From positions 558,001 through 622,000 of the forward strand of contig NZ_JAPEMV010000004.1 in the NCBI RefSeq assembly GCF_026342355.1: a stretch of 64,000 nucleotides of DNA, read 5' to 3'. Below are positions 16,455 to 24,742 of the stretch, piece after piece (position 1 is the first letter of the stretch; every line of letters begins with the position of its first letter). The notes beneath the pieces were generated by a model. It was not told the DNA's origin. It worked only from the letters and a program-made list of their open reading frames with translations, and made no database searches. The translations under genes and the position numbers were made by a program. This DNA is from Streptomyces sp. NBC_00249. Lineage in GTDB: Bacteria; Actinomycetota; Actinomycetes; Streptomycetales; Streptomycetaceae.

Positions 16455-17924
16455 TCAGTCGAAGCGCGCCGCGAGCAGGACCACGTCCTCGTCGGGGTCA
16501 GTGGAGGGGGCGTCGGGGTCCTCGTCCGGCAGTACGGTCCGCAGGATGTGGTCGCAGATGGCCGCCGGGTCCTCCCGGGCGCTACGGGGAACCCCCGCGG
16601 CCGCCGCGTGCAGCCGGGCGTAGGCCCGGTCCATGGGGTCACCGGTACGCCGCAGCAGCCCGTCGGTGTAGAGCAGCACCGTTTCTCCGGGTGCGGGCTC
16701 GATCTCCACGCTCGGCGCCTCCCAGCAGGCCAGCATCCCCAGCGGCGCGGAGAGGGTGGTCTCCACGTACTCGGTGCGCCGCTCGCCGATGAGCAGTGGC
16801 GGGGTGTGCCCGGCCCCGGCCAGGATGATCTTCCGGGCGGCGGGCTCGCAGTAGGCGAAGAGGGCGGTGGCCGAGCGCGCGGGCTCGGTCAGCCGCATCA
16901 GCAGCTCCAGGTCGGACAGGACCGCGACGGGGTCCTCCCCTTCCATGACGGCGTACGCGCGCAGCGAGGCCCGCAGCCGCCCCATCGCGGCGACGGCGCT
17001 CGGGCCGCTGCCGGTGACGGAGCCGACGGCCAGCCCCATCGCGCCCTCGGGCAGCGGCAGTGCGTCGTACCAGTCCCCGCCGCCGCGCGGGCCGGTGTGG
17101 TGCCGGGCCGCGAGCTGCACCCCGGGGATCCGGGGCAGCCGGCTCGGCAGCAGTTCCTCGGCGACGGTGGCGAGCCGGGTCCGGGAGCGGTCGACCTCGA
17201 CCATCCGGGCCAGGTGCTCGGCGGCGTGCCGGACGTAGAGCCCCACCAGGTCGCGCTGGCGCTCGCTCGGCTCGGCCTGTTCGTCGTAGAGCCAGACGGC
17301 CGCGCCGAGCCGGCCGGTGGCGTCGGCGGTCAGCGGCAGGGCGTAGCTGGCGGCGTAGCCGAGGCGGGCCGCGACCTCGCGGTGGCGCGGGTCGACGGGC
17401 GCCGCGTAGCCTCCGGCGCCGGGTGCCGCGGGCGCCGTACCCGGCTCGGGGAGCACCTCGGAGCCGCCGTGGGCGTCGGGGAGTCCGTCGAGGATCCGGC
17501 CGTAGGAGGTGGCGCTGCGCGGCACCGTCTCGATGTGGCCGAGGTCGGCGCGGCCCAGTCCGAGGCCGATCGTGGTGCTGGGGCCGAGGCCGTCGGAGGG
17601 CTCCAGGACGACCAGGCCGCGGCGGGCGCCGACGAGGGCGGCTCCGGCGCGCAGGAACTCACGGAGGGAGGAGTCGAGGTCACTGGCCCGGGCGAGGCGC
17701 TCGGTCAGCTCGTGGAGGGTGGTGAGGTCGGAGACCATGCCCGCCAGCCGGTCCTGGATGACGCTGCTCGCGGCAGGCGTGACGGCCTGGGCGGGAGTGG
17801 TGCGCGCACCGGCGGAAGGGGCTGTGGAAGCAGACGTGGACGAGGGCGTGGGCGCGGTAGTTTGCGCTGACGCTGTAACTGCTGGATCGATTCCAGCCAC
17901 TTTCGGCAGATGCGGGGCGCTCAT
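16455..17924 (-). CDS. GAF-domain PP2C (SpoIIE/RsbU-type) phosphatase
   Basis: 489 residues from ATG 17924, chosen because GGAAAGG lies eight bases upstream; longer versions cross this site. A Ser/Thr/Ala-rich head of about 65 residues is followed by a GAF domain (about 80-250) and then a PP2C domain to the C-terminus. Metal-site Asp residues are seen in GGDWYDAL, LAVGSVTGSG and the LLYTDGL motif near 412; the second Asp usually in VGDV is replaced in AVGSV. Such enzymes dephosphorylate anti-anti-sigma proteins, releasing sigma factors. It may act with the nearby HATPase regulators. Confidence 0.9.
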   Translation of the reverse strand: MSAPHLPKVAGIDPAVTASAQTTAPTPSSTSASTAPSAGARTTPAQAVTPAASSVIQDRLAGMVSDLTTLHELTERLARASDLDSSLREFLRAGAALVGARRGLVVLEPSDGLGPSTTIGLGLGRADLGHIETVPRSATSYGRILDGLPDAHGGSEVLPEPGTAPAAPGAGGYAAPVDPRHREVAARLGYAASYALPLTADATGRLGAAVWLYDEQAEPSERQRDLVGLYVRHAAEHLARMVEVDRSRTRLATVAEELLPSRLPRIPGVQLAARHHTGPRGGGDWYDALPLPEGAMGLAVGSVTGSGPSAVAAMGRLRASLRAYAVMEGEDPVAVLSDLELLMRLTEPARSATALFAYCEPAARKIILAGAGHTPPLLIGERRTEYVETTLSAPLGMLACWEAPSVEIEPAPGETVLLYTDGLLRRTGDPMDRAYARLHAAAAGVPRSAREDPAAICDHILRTVLPDEDPDAPSTDPDEDVVLLAARFD

Positions 17925-18471
17925 GGCGTCCGCCTTTCCACCTGGTGCGATTCGCCATATAGCATCGCAAACCCCCAGATCGTGCTGCGCCGCCATCAAT
18001 GGATCCACATCTACACGCACACGAGGATCGATGTCCAGCATTGCCCAGGTGGGAATCCTGGTGTCCGTGGGACGGCAACTCACTGTCCAGCCTGGGCTAA
18101 AACTTGGCCGGAAAAAGCGGGAAGCGGGCGGTTTTTGCGATCGACTGGGCGGGCGTCATGAGGGGTCCGGGTACGTAATCGGTAGCGCCCGGGGGCAGTT
18201 GAAGCCCCGGCACCTCCGGGAACCACCCGGTGCGGGCCGTCGTCCTTAGCGGCGGCAGCCGGTCCCGGCGGCCACTGCGGCATCGGCGCGGGTCGCGCGG
18301 ACCGCTCGCGCCAGACCCTCGCGGGACGTTTGATGGACCTGTAAGAAAACTGCACGAACCGTGTGTACCTGCTTCCGGCGGACAGTGACGCGAAACGTGT
18401 ACGTGTGGTGAAACACCGCTTACATGGTGTGATGTGGCCCTTCGGCGTTCAACGGAAAGGAACGAGCGCTC
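17925..18471. other. 547-base divergent intergenic region
   Basis: No coding sequence is supported. A TATATG-like hexamer on the minus strand near 17956-17961 may serve the phosphatase gene. On the plus side, an ACACC-N8-GGTGT inverted repeat lies at 18413-18430, about 42 bases before the prim-pol ATG, and could be an operator. The rest shows no repeat or RNA structure that I can name. Confidence 0.5.
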
Positions 18472-19215
18472 ATGCGCGAGATCCTCGGAAGGCGTCTCCA
18501 GCGGCTCCGCGATCGCTTCAAATTCCCGCGCGCCGTCTCCCTCGCCGTGTCCCGTTCCGTCTCCCGGTCCGCCGCGACGGCCGCGGACGAGCCGGCTCCC
18601 TCCCTCCTCGACGGGGCGCTGACCTGCGCGACCCAGTGGCAGTGGCCCGTACTGCCGGGCGTGGGCCGGGCCGGAGCGGACAGCGCGCGCTGCGCCTGCC
18701 CCGACCCCGACTGCGTGGTGCCGGGCGCGCATCCCTTCGACCCCGGGCTGCTCGCCGCCACGACCGACCCCCGGATGGTGGCCTGGTGGTGGGCCAGGCG
18801 GCCCACGGCCCCGGTGCTGCTGGCCACCGGTGGCGGCGCGCCGTGCGCGGTGAGCCTGCCGGCCGGCGCCGCCGCGCGTGCCGTCGTACGGCTGGACGTG
18901 CAGGGCATGCGGCTCGGCCCGATCGTCGCCACCCCCACCCGCTGGTCCCTGATGGTGGCTCCGTACTCGCTGGAGCGGCTCGGTGAACTGCTCTACGCCA
19001 AGGACCAGGTGCCCTCCTCGCTGCGTTTCCACGGTGAGGGCGGCTATCTGCTGCTGCCTCCCTCGACGGCTTCCGGCGGTGGGCAGGTCCGCTGGGAGCG
19101 GGAGCCCGTGTCCGGCCCCGGCGGCCTCTGGCTGCCGGACGTCGAGGCCGTCGTGGACGCGCTGGTGGAGGCCAGCAGTGGTGCTCCCGGCGGCGGCAGC
19201 CGGCTGGCGTACTGA
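18472..19215 (+). CDS. prim-pol N-domain protein, apparently without catalytic Asp pair
   Basis: 247 residues. The sequence CACPDPDCVVPGAHPFDP and then TTDPRMVAWWWARRPTAPV is characteristic of the N-terminal part of actinobacterial bifunctional primase/polymerase domain proteins. In active prim-pols the next strand is a TG...GLVVLDVD stretch that supplies two metal-binding Asp; here it reads ATGGGAPCAVSLPAG with no acidic residue. The protein is therefore probably not a polymerase and may bind nucleic acid or nucleotide. ATG 18472 has GGAAAGGA ahead. It stands alone, with no helicase or primase partner nearby. Confidence 0.75.
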   Translation: MREILGRRLQRLRDRFKFPRAVSLAVSRSVSRSAATAADEPAPSLLDGALTCATQWQWPVLPGVGRAGADSARCACPDPDCVVPGAHPFDPGLLAATTDPRMVAWWWARRPTAPVLLATGGGAPCAVSLPAGAAARAVVRLDVQGMRLGPIVATPTRWSLMVAPYSLERLGELLYAKDQVPSSLRFHGEGGYLLLPPSTASGGGQVRWEREPVSGPGGLWLPDVEAVVDALVEASSGAPGGGSRLAY

Positions 19216-19359
19216 GCGTCCACAGGGAGAACGCGCGGAGGGCGCCGGGGGATCCCGGCCGCCGCCGCGTCACTCGTACGGGTGCCAGCGCGACGAGTTT
19301 CCAAGGGAATTGGGCGCGGGGATCTCCGCGGCCCTTTCCCGCGTCGCTATCTTCGGCGA

Positions 19360-19920
19360 ATGAATCTCCGCCTGATCGGTATCGGCGCCGGTGTGCTGAT
19401 CATCTTGTCGCTTCCCCTGGCCGGAGCGATCGCCGGGCCGGATTTCGCCGGTCAGGACGACGGAAAGGGTGGGGGGTTGCTGTCCTCGCTCGGCCTTTCG
19501 GACTCCTCCCGTACGCCGGACGGGGCGCGGCCCGCCGCCGGCCCGGCGCGGCCCGGTCCGGAGCAGGCGCCCCGTACGGATTCCCGGTGCGGCCCCGAAC
19601 TGAGCTCGCCCCAGGGACTGGAGGCGCAGACCTGCGTCCTGGAGAGCGCGGGGCAGACGTGGGGCCGGAGTTACTACCGGAACACCAGCGGGCGCGCGTT
19701 GGAGGCGGTGCTGACGGTGATGGGGCCGGCCGGTCGCACCGTACAGATCAGCTGCGCCGTGGGGGCCGGGGACGAGCCGGGGCTGTGCGAGACGCCCAGG
19801 GCGGATTCCGTGGGGACCCGGGAGGACTACTCGGCCGTAGCGGAATTTGCAGTTCCGGATGATGAAGGGCGACTGCTGCTCCGGTCCGGGAGCAACTCAC
19901 CGGCACCGGGTGACGGTTGA
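19360..19920 (+). CDS. membrane-anchored or secreted protein of unknown function
   Basis: 186 residues from ATG 19360 (MNLRLIGIGAG). One N-terminal hydrophobic segment (about 5-25) acts as signal or anchor; a Pro/Ala/Gly linker follows to about 75, then a small extracytoplasmic domain with four cysteines (RCGPEL, TCVLES, SCAVGAG and LCETP), which probably form two disulfides. The sequence AVLTVMGPAGRTVQI looks beta-rich. I prefer this ATG to an upstream in-frame start because the signal segment then lies at the N-terminus. No Shine-Dalgarno is seen; TATCTT 7-12 bases upstream suggests a leaderless message. Confidence 0.7.
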   Translation: MNLRLIGIGAGVLIILSLPLAGAIAGPDFAGQDDGKGGGLLSSLGLSDSSRTPDGARPAAGPARPGPEQAPRTDSRCGPELSSPQGLEAQTCVLESAGQTWGRSYYRNTSGRALEAVLTVMGPAGRTVQISCAVGAGDEPGLCETPRADSVGTREDYSAVAEFAVPDDEGRLLLRSGSNSPAPGDG

Positions 19921-19940
19921 GGACCGCCGTAAATGGAAGG

Positions 19941-19980
19941 GCCCGGTCGCTGGCGACGGGGGATGCACCAGCGACCGGGC
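19941..19980. terminator. terminator hairpin
   Basis: GCCCGGTCGCTGG and CCAGCGACCGGGC are perfect 13-base arms around a 14-base loop, 20 bases after the stop of the secreted-protein gene. Confidence 0.88.
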
Positions 19981-20102
19981 TACAAGAACGGTAACAAGAG
20001 ATCGCCGGTACGCAAATTCGATCTCTGATATTCAGACACCGATTTGCAGGCGATTAGCGGGAGTTGTGACTCGGGTCACCGGCTCCGCGCCCCCTCGGGA
20101 CG

Positions 20103-21077
20103 TCAGCTGAGCGTCACCTGACGGTTGGTGAGTCCGGCGCGCGCCCGGCGCTCCTCCGTGGTCAGCGGGGCGTCCGTGGCCAGGGCCGCGGCCAGCCGCT
20201 CCGCGAGCTCGGCGGCCGGCTTCTCCACGTCGTCGGCGGAGACCCCGACGGGCAGGTCCCAGACGGGGACCATCAGGCCGTGGGCGCGGAAGGAGCCGAC
20301 GAGCTTCGTGCCCTCGCCGAGCGAGGAGGTGCCCGCCGCGTGCAGCCGCGCGAGGGCGTCGAGCAGCTTCTCCTCGGGCTGCGGCATGACCCAGCGCAGG
20401 TGGTTCTTGTCCGGGGTCTCGCACCAGTAGGCCGCGTCCACGCCGGCCAGCTTGACGGTCGGGATGGCGGCCGCGTTGGCCCGCTCCAGCGAGGCGGCGA
20501 TCTCCGGGGAGGCGTTCTGGGCGCTTTCCGCCTCCGGAATCCAGAATTCGAAGCCGCTGTGCACAACCGGCTCGAAAACGCCGTCCAGGTCCAGGAGATC
20601 CTGAAGTCGGGGACCCTCGGCGGGCACCCGGCGGGCGGCGACCGGAGTGCCCGGCTCGGCGACGAGCGCGCGCTCCAGGGTGTCGGCCATGTCGCGGGCC
20701 AGGTCCCCGGTGGTCGATTCGTTCTGGAGGCCGAGCAGGACGGAGCCGTCCTCGCGGCGCAGGGCCGGCCAGGCCATGGGCAGTACGGTCACCAGCGTGA
20801 CGGAGGGGACGCCCTCGGGCAGGCCGCCCTTGAGGGTCAGCGGGATGGTGGCCGCTGGGACGAGCTCGCGCAGGGCGACCCAGTCGCACTCGCCGGGCAG
20901 GCCCTCGAAGGGGCGCCGCACGTGCTCGGTGACGGCGTGCGCGGCGGCCGCGCCGTGGCAGGCCTTGTAGCGGCGCCCGGAACCGCAGGGGCAGGGCTCG
21001 CGCGCGCCCACCACCGGGATCTCCCCGTTGTTGAGCTGCGGCTTCGCGGTCTTCGCGGCGGGGCGCTTCTTGGCCAT
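20103..21077 (-). CDS. DUF5926-type protein with SEC-C zinc motif
   Basis: 324 residues from ATG 21077 (MAKKRPAAKTAK). The N-terminus is basic; near 33-48 lies EPCPCGSGRRYKACHG, the SEC-C zinc-binding motif CxCx8Cx(1-2)[HC] also found at the end of SecA. The remaining 270 residues are an uncharacterised domain common in Streptomyces and related genera, which I recall as DUF5926. SEC-C suggests contact with protein or nucleic acid, but the function is unknown. A GGGAG leader precedes the start. The upstream in-frame extension is basic low-complexity sequence with no ribosome site. Confidence 0.85.
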   Translation of the reverse strand: MAKKRPAAKTAKPQLNNGEIPVVGAREPCPCGSGRRYKACHGAAAAHAVTEHVRRPFEGLPGECDWVALRELVPAATIPLTLKGGLPEGVPSVTLVTVLPMAWPALRREDGSVLLGLQNESTTGDLARDMADTLERALVAEPGTPVAARRVPAEGPRLQDLLDLDGVFEPVVHSGFEFWIPEAESAQNASPEIAASLERANAAAIPTVKLAGVDAAYWCETPDKNHLRWVMPQPEEKLLDALARLHAAGTSSLGEGTKLVGSFRAHGLMVPVWDLPVGVSADDVEKPAAELAERLAAALATDAPLTTEERRARAGLTNRQVTLS

Positions 21078-21245
21078 CGTGGGTGTCTCCCGGTTGCGGC
21101 GGTACGGCGGTGTCTCTGGGCGCGAGCCTAGCCGTTCGTACCGCCGGAACCGGTGGGGTGCGGCCGGGAGCACGGTCGGCGTGCGCTCCCGGACGGCCGC
21201 CAGTGCGGATGACCGGTACTGCTGTCGGGAACCCGGGTCAGGGGT

Positions 21246-21305
21246 CCAGGTCGCGGATCCGCGTCACGGATCCAGGTCACGGATCCGGTTCACGGATCCA
21301 GGTCG
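21246..21305. repeat. 13-base tandem repeat, about 4.5 units
   Basis: Units at 21246-21258, 21259-21271, 21272-21284 and 21285-21297 follow CCRSKTCRCGGAT, with a partial fifth copy. The last units overlap the 3' end and stop codon of the HATPase gene. Because 13 is not a multiple of three, gain or loss of a unit there would change that protein's last residues. Confidence 0.85.
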
Positions 21306-21805
21306 TCGAAGGCCGATACGAGTTCGATCGCCGGGGCAGCGACGCGCGTAGCGAAATCGTCGTGCCGGGGCCCCCGGGCGACGATCACCCATACGGTGAC
21401 CTCACCCGCCGCTCCGTCCCGGACACCCCAGTCCTGGGCGAGGGCACTGATGATGTTCAGTCCCCGTCCGCCGCGCGCGGTGACCGAGGGTGTGGCCGGG
21501 ACCGGGCGGGTGGGGCCGCCCCCGTCCGTGACCTCGACCGTCAGCCGCCCCGCCTTGTCGACGCGCCACGCGGCGCGTATTTCCCCGTCCCCGACTTCCC
21601 GCGAGCCCAGCGGCCGGCCGTGTCGGCAGGCATTGCTGAGCAGTTCGGAAAGGATCAGTACGGCATCGTCCACGACCGATTCGGACAGGCCGCTGATGCG
21701 CAGTTGTTCACGCATCCGATGTCTCGCCTCGCCCACGCCCGCAGGACCATGGCGTACGTCCACGCACGACGACGTGGGCACTTCTTGTGCCATCACCAAC
21801 GTCAC
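21290..21805 (-). CDS. ATP-binding regulator (HATPase_c_2, anti-sigma type)
   Basis: 171 residues from GTG 21805. A textbook AAGGAGG lies eight bases before this GTG, which rules out the longer in-frame version that would place the ribosome site inside the gene. The single GHKL domain has its N-box in LILSELLSNACRHGRP, a G1-like EVTDGGGPTRP and a late ARGGRGLNII. It is a serine-kinase-type anti-sigma homologue like the 14249-14707 product. Its last residues (FDDLDP) and stop lie in the 13-base tandem repeat. It may act with the GAF-PP2C phosphatase; direct evidence is lacking. Confidence 0.88.
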   Translation of the reverse strand: MTLVMAQEVPTSSCVDVRHGPAGVGEARHRMREQLRISGLSESVVDDAVLILSELLSNACRHGRPLGSREVGDGEIRAAWRVDKAGRLTVEVTDGGGPTRPVPATPSVTARGGRGLNIISALAQDWGVRDGAAGEVTVWVIVARGPRHDDFATRVAAPAIELVSAFDDLDP

Positions 21806-21977
21806 CCCCGGAACCTCCTTAGCCCCACGCCATGGTCTGGATGCCCCAATGGCCTGGACCGGAAACCGCCATGACGGGGGCCTCTGACGCATTCATGACC
21901 ACTGAACGCGGAGCGGATGCGCCGGAGCACACCCTGTCACCCGTGGGGTGCGTGGGGCGGGTGGGCAAAACCGGACG

Positions 21978-22778
21978 TCAGCGCCCTAGCTGTGACAGAA
22001 CTTGGCGCGGCCTGTTCGTGATGATCGCTTCTACACCCAGATCAGCGCATAGCTGAACATCTTCGGGTTCGTTCACGGTCCATACGTGTACGGAGTGCCC
22101 GGCCGCCTGGAGCTTGCGGATGAAGCCGGGGTGGTTGCGCACGATCCGCATGCCCGGTCCGGCGATGCGGACTCCGGCGGGGAGCCGCCCGTCGCGCATC
22201 CGGGGCGAGATGAACTGCATCAGGTACACGGTCGGGACGGTCGGCGCGGCCGCCCGGACCCGGTGCAGGGAGCGCGCCGAGAAACTCATGACGCGGACGG
22301 GGTGTGGGCCCTCGGCGGGCGGGGCGTCCAGGCCGAAGCGCTTGAGGAGGAAGAGGAGGCGTTCCTCCACCTGTCCGGCCCAGCGGGTGGGGTGCTTCGT
22401 CTCGATCGCGAGCTGTACGGGCCGGCCGGCGTCGGACACCAGTTCCAACAGCCGTTCCAGGGTGAGTACGGAGGTGCGCTCGGGGTCCGCGTCCCAGTCG
22501 GGGGACTCCTCGCGGTCCTTCCAGGAGCCGAAGTCGAGGGCGGCGAGATCGGCCAGCTCCAGTGCGGAGACGGCCCCGCGGCCGTTCGAGGTGCGGTTCA
22601 CCCGGCGGTCGTGGACCAGGACCAGGTGGCCGTCGGCGGTCAGCCGGACATCGCATTCGAGCGCGTCGGCGCCGTCCTCGATGGCCTTCCGGTAGGCGGC
22701 CAGGGTGTGCTCGGGGGCATCCTCCGAGGCGCCGCGGTGGGCGACGACCTGGATGGGGCGCGGCAGTGCGTGGGTCAC
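21978..22778 (-). CDS. glycerophosphodiester phosphodiesterase
   Basis: 266 residues from GTG 22778. Splits glycerophosphodiesters into sn-glycerol 3-phosphate and an alcohol. The catalytic HRGA motif is at 13-16 (VVAHRGASEDAPEHT), the metal-binding ExD in ALECDVRLT near 43-45, and the second His in LVLVHDRRVNRTSNG. The TIM-barrel end VHVWTVNEPEDVQ and ITNRP is intact. There is no signal peptide, so it is cytosolic. The start is the first GTG before the conserved N-terminus; no strong ribosome site is seen. Confidence 0.92.
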   Translation of the reverse strand: MTHALPRPIQVVAHRGASEDAPEHTLAAYRKAIEDGADALECDVRLTADGHLVLVHDRRVNRTSNGRGAVSALELADLAALDFGSWKDREESPDWDADPERTSVLTLERLLELVSDAGRPVQLAIETKHPTRWAGQVEERLLFLLKRFGLDAPPAEGPHPVRVMSFSARSLHRVRAAAPTVPTVYLMQFISPRMRDGRLPAGVRIAGPGMRIVRNHPGFIRKLQAAGHSVHVWTVNEPEDVQLCADLGVEAIITNRPRQVLSQLGR

Positions 22779-23080
22779 CCGGTCATGGTGCCACCGAGGG
22801 GCCCCCGGGCGTCGGGGCGAGTGTTGCGGATGCGCCCTATATGTCGGAGATAAAGGATAGAGGGAGACGCACAGGTCCGGCTTACAGTGCTCTGACGGGT
22901 CATGGGAAAGGCTTCGCTCTGGAACTTGTGCGGCGCGTCGAACGTTTAGTCGGGCCGGTGTCGGGTCGAGGGTGGTCCGGTACCGCCAGGTTTTCCAGCA
23001 TCTGTGTAAGCCCTGTAGACCGTGTAAGCCGTGTAAGCCGTGTAAGCCGTGTAAGCCGTGTGTGACGAGGAGAGAGCGCT
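22779..23080. other. 302-base divergent region between GDPD and htrA
   Basis: Contains the promoters for both genes and the 9-base tandem repeat annotated at 23004-23057. TATATG at about 22848 and the sequence around TTACAG at 22882 are the only promoter-like hexamers that I notice, and neither is convincing. Confidence 0.45.
23004..23057. repeat. 9-base tandem repeat in the htrA leader
   Basis: Six consecutive 9-base units: five are exactly GTGTAAGCC (23004-23012 and 23022-23057) and the second is the variant CTGTAGACC (23013-23021). The array ends about 9 bases before the GAGGAG ribosome site of the HtrA gene, so it lies in the 5' leader or promoter. Each unit has TAA in one frame, so the array itself cannot be translated in that frame. 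Confidence 0.93.
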
Positions 23081-24649
23081 GTGAGCACCGAGAACGAGGG
23101 CACCGCGGCCCAGACGCCCCCGGCGGCCCCGTCCGCGCCTCCTGTGCCGGTGGCCGCATCCGCCCCCGAACCGGCGCCGGGCGCGCCGGCCCAGGCCCCC
23201 GCCGCCCCGCAGGACGCGCCGCCGCAGGCGCCCGCGGTGCCCCCGGCCCCCGCTGCCGCGCCGGGCGCGGACCAGACCCAGCAGCTCCCGCCGACCCCGG
23301 CGGGCCCCCCGGCCTACGAGCAGGCCCCCGCCCCGGCCCAGCCCTACGCCGACGCCCCGACCCAGGTCCAGACGCCCGGCCAGCCGCCCGCGCCCGGCCA
23401 GGTCCCGGCGGCGTACGGCGCCGAGGGTTGGCCCCCGCCCCCGCCCGCGGTCCCCGCGTACGGCGGCCACGGCGGCCACGGCGGTGGCTGGGGCGTGCCC
23501 CTCACCACCGACGGAACCCCGCCGCCCAAGCGGAAGGGCAAGGGCGGCATGGTCGCCGGCATCCTCGTGGCGGCCCTCCTCGCGGGCGGCGTCGGCGGCG
23601 GCGTCGGGTACTGGGCGGCCGAGCGGAGCAACAACGGCTCCGGGTCGACGACCATCAGCGCGGGCAACACCCCGAAGGACCTCAAGCGCGACGCCGGCTC
23701 CGTCGCGGGCCTCGCCGCGTCCGCGCTGCCCAGCGTCGTCACCATCGAGGCCTCGGCGGGCGACGGCGAGGGCGGCACCGGCACCGGCTTCGTCTACGAC
23801 CAGGAAGGCCACATCCTCACCAACAACCACGTGGTGGCCTCCGCGGCGAACGGCGGAAAGCTCTCCGCGACCTTCTCCGACGGCAAGAAGTACGACGCCG
23901 AGGTGGTGGGCCGGGCCCAGGGCTACGACGTGGCCGTGCTCAAGCTGAAGAACCCGCCCTCGGGCCTGAAGCCGCTGGCGCTCGGGGACTCTGACAAGGT
24001 CGCCGTCGGCGACCCGACCATCGCGATCGGTGCCCCGTTCGGGCTGTCCAACACGGTCACGACCGGCATCGTCAGCGCCAAGAACCGCCCGGTGGCCTCC
24101 GGTGACGGCTCCGGCGGCAAGAACTCGTACATGAGCGCCCTCCAGACGGACGCCTCGATCAACCCGGGCAACTCCGGCGGTCCGCTCCTCGACGGGCGCG
24201 GCGCGGTCATCGGCATCAACTCGGCCATCCAGTCCGCCGGCAACGGCGGCTTCGGCGGCGGCCAGGCCGGTTCGATCGGCCTCGGCTTCGCCATCCCGAT
24301 CAACCAGGCCAAGAACGTCGCCCAGTCCCTGATCAAGACGGGCAAGCCGGTCTACCCGGTGATCTCGGTCTCCGTCGACCTCCAGGCGAAGGTCAACGGC
24401 GCCAAGATCTCCGAGCAGGGCGCGACTGCGAACGAGCTGGTCGACCCCAACGGCCCGGCCGGCAAGGCGGGCCTCAAGCCCGGCGACGTCATCACCGAGT
24501 TCGGCGGCCGGTCGGTCGACAGCGGGCCGACCCTGATCAGCCTGATCTGGACGTACAGGCCGGGCGACACGGTGAAGATGACCTACCTGCGCGAGGGCAA
24601 GCCGAACACGGTCGACATCACGCTCGGCTCGCGCGTCGGCGACAAGTAG
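23081..24649 (+). CDS. HtrA/DegP-type membrane-anchored serine protease with PDZ domain
   Basis: 522 residues. A cytosolic Pro/Ala/Gln-rich head of about 160 residues precedes one transmembrane segment (about 164-187). The trypsin-like domain has catalytic His250 (TNNHVV), Asp283 (YDVAVLKL) and Ser365 (GNSGGPL). A C-terminal PDZ domain spans about 425-510 (GPAGKAGLKPGDVI). It degrades or refolds misfolded proteins at the outer face of the membrane. GTG 23081 is preceded by GAGGAGAG. The unusual 9-base repeats just upstream may affect its expression. Confidence 0.94.
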   Translation: MSTENEGTAAQTPPAAPSAPPVPVAASAPEPAPGAPAQAPAAPQDAPPQAPAVPPAPAAAPGADQTQQLPPTPAGPPAYEQAPAPAQPYADAPTQVQTPGQPPAPGQVPAAYGAEGWPPPPPAVPAYGGHGGHGGGWGVPLTTDGTPPPKRKGKGGMVAGILVAALLAGGVGGGVGYWAAERSNNGSGSTTISAGNTPKDLKRDAGSVAGLAASALPSVVTIEASAGDGEGGTGTGFVYDQEGHILTNNHVVASAANGGKLSATFSDGKKYDAEVVGRAQGYDVAVLKLKNPPSGLKPLALGDSDKVAVGDPTIAIGAPFGLSNTVTTGIVSAKNRPVASGDGSGGKNSYMSALQTDASINPGNSGGPLLDGRGAVIGINSAIQSAGNGGFGGGQAGSIGLGFAIPINQAKNVAQSLIKTGKPVYPVISVSVDLQAKVNGAKISEQGATANELVDPNGPAGKAGLKPGDVITEFGGRSVDSGPTLISLIWTYRPGDTVKMTYLREGKPNTVDITLGSRVGDK

Positions 24650-24680
24650 CGGACGCGCCGCACTCGACGGTGGCTTGATG

Positions 24681-24720
24681 GGGAGGGGCCGTGGGCGGGA
24701 TTCCGCCTACGGCCCCTCCC
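24681..24720. terminator. terminator after htrA
   Basis: Long stem GGGAGGGGCCGTGGGCGG opposite CCGCCTACGGCCCCTCCC with a GATT loop and one slipped base. It also lies 23 bases before the LysR start, so it separates the two genes. Confidence 0.88.
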
Positions 24721-24742
24721 AATATCTGCTTATGCTTCGGGG

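Noticed and set aside
23004..23057. CRISPR-like repeat array
   Set aside because: Units are 9 bases with no spacers, and there are no cas genes in the window.
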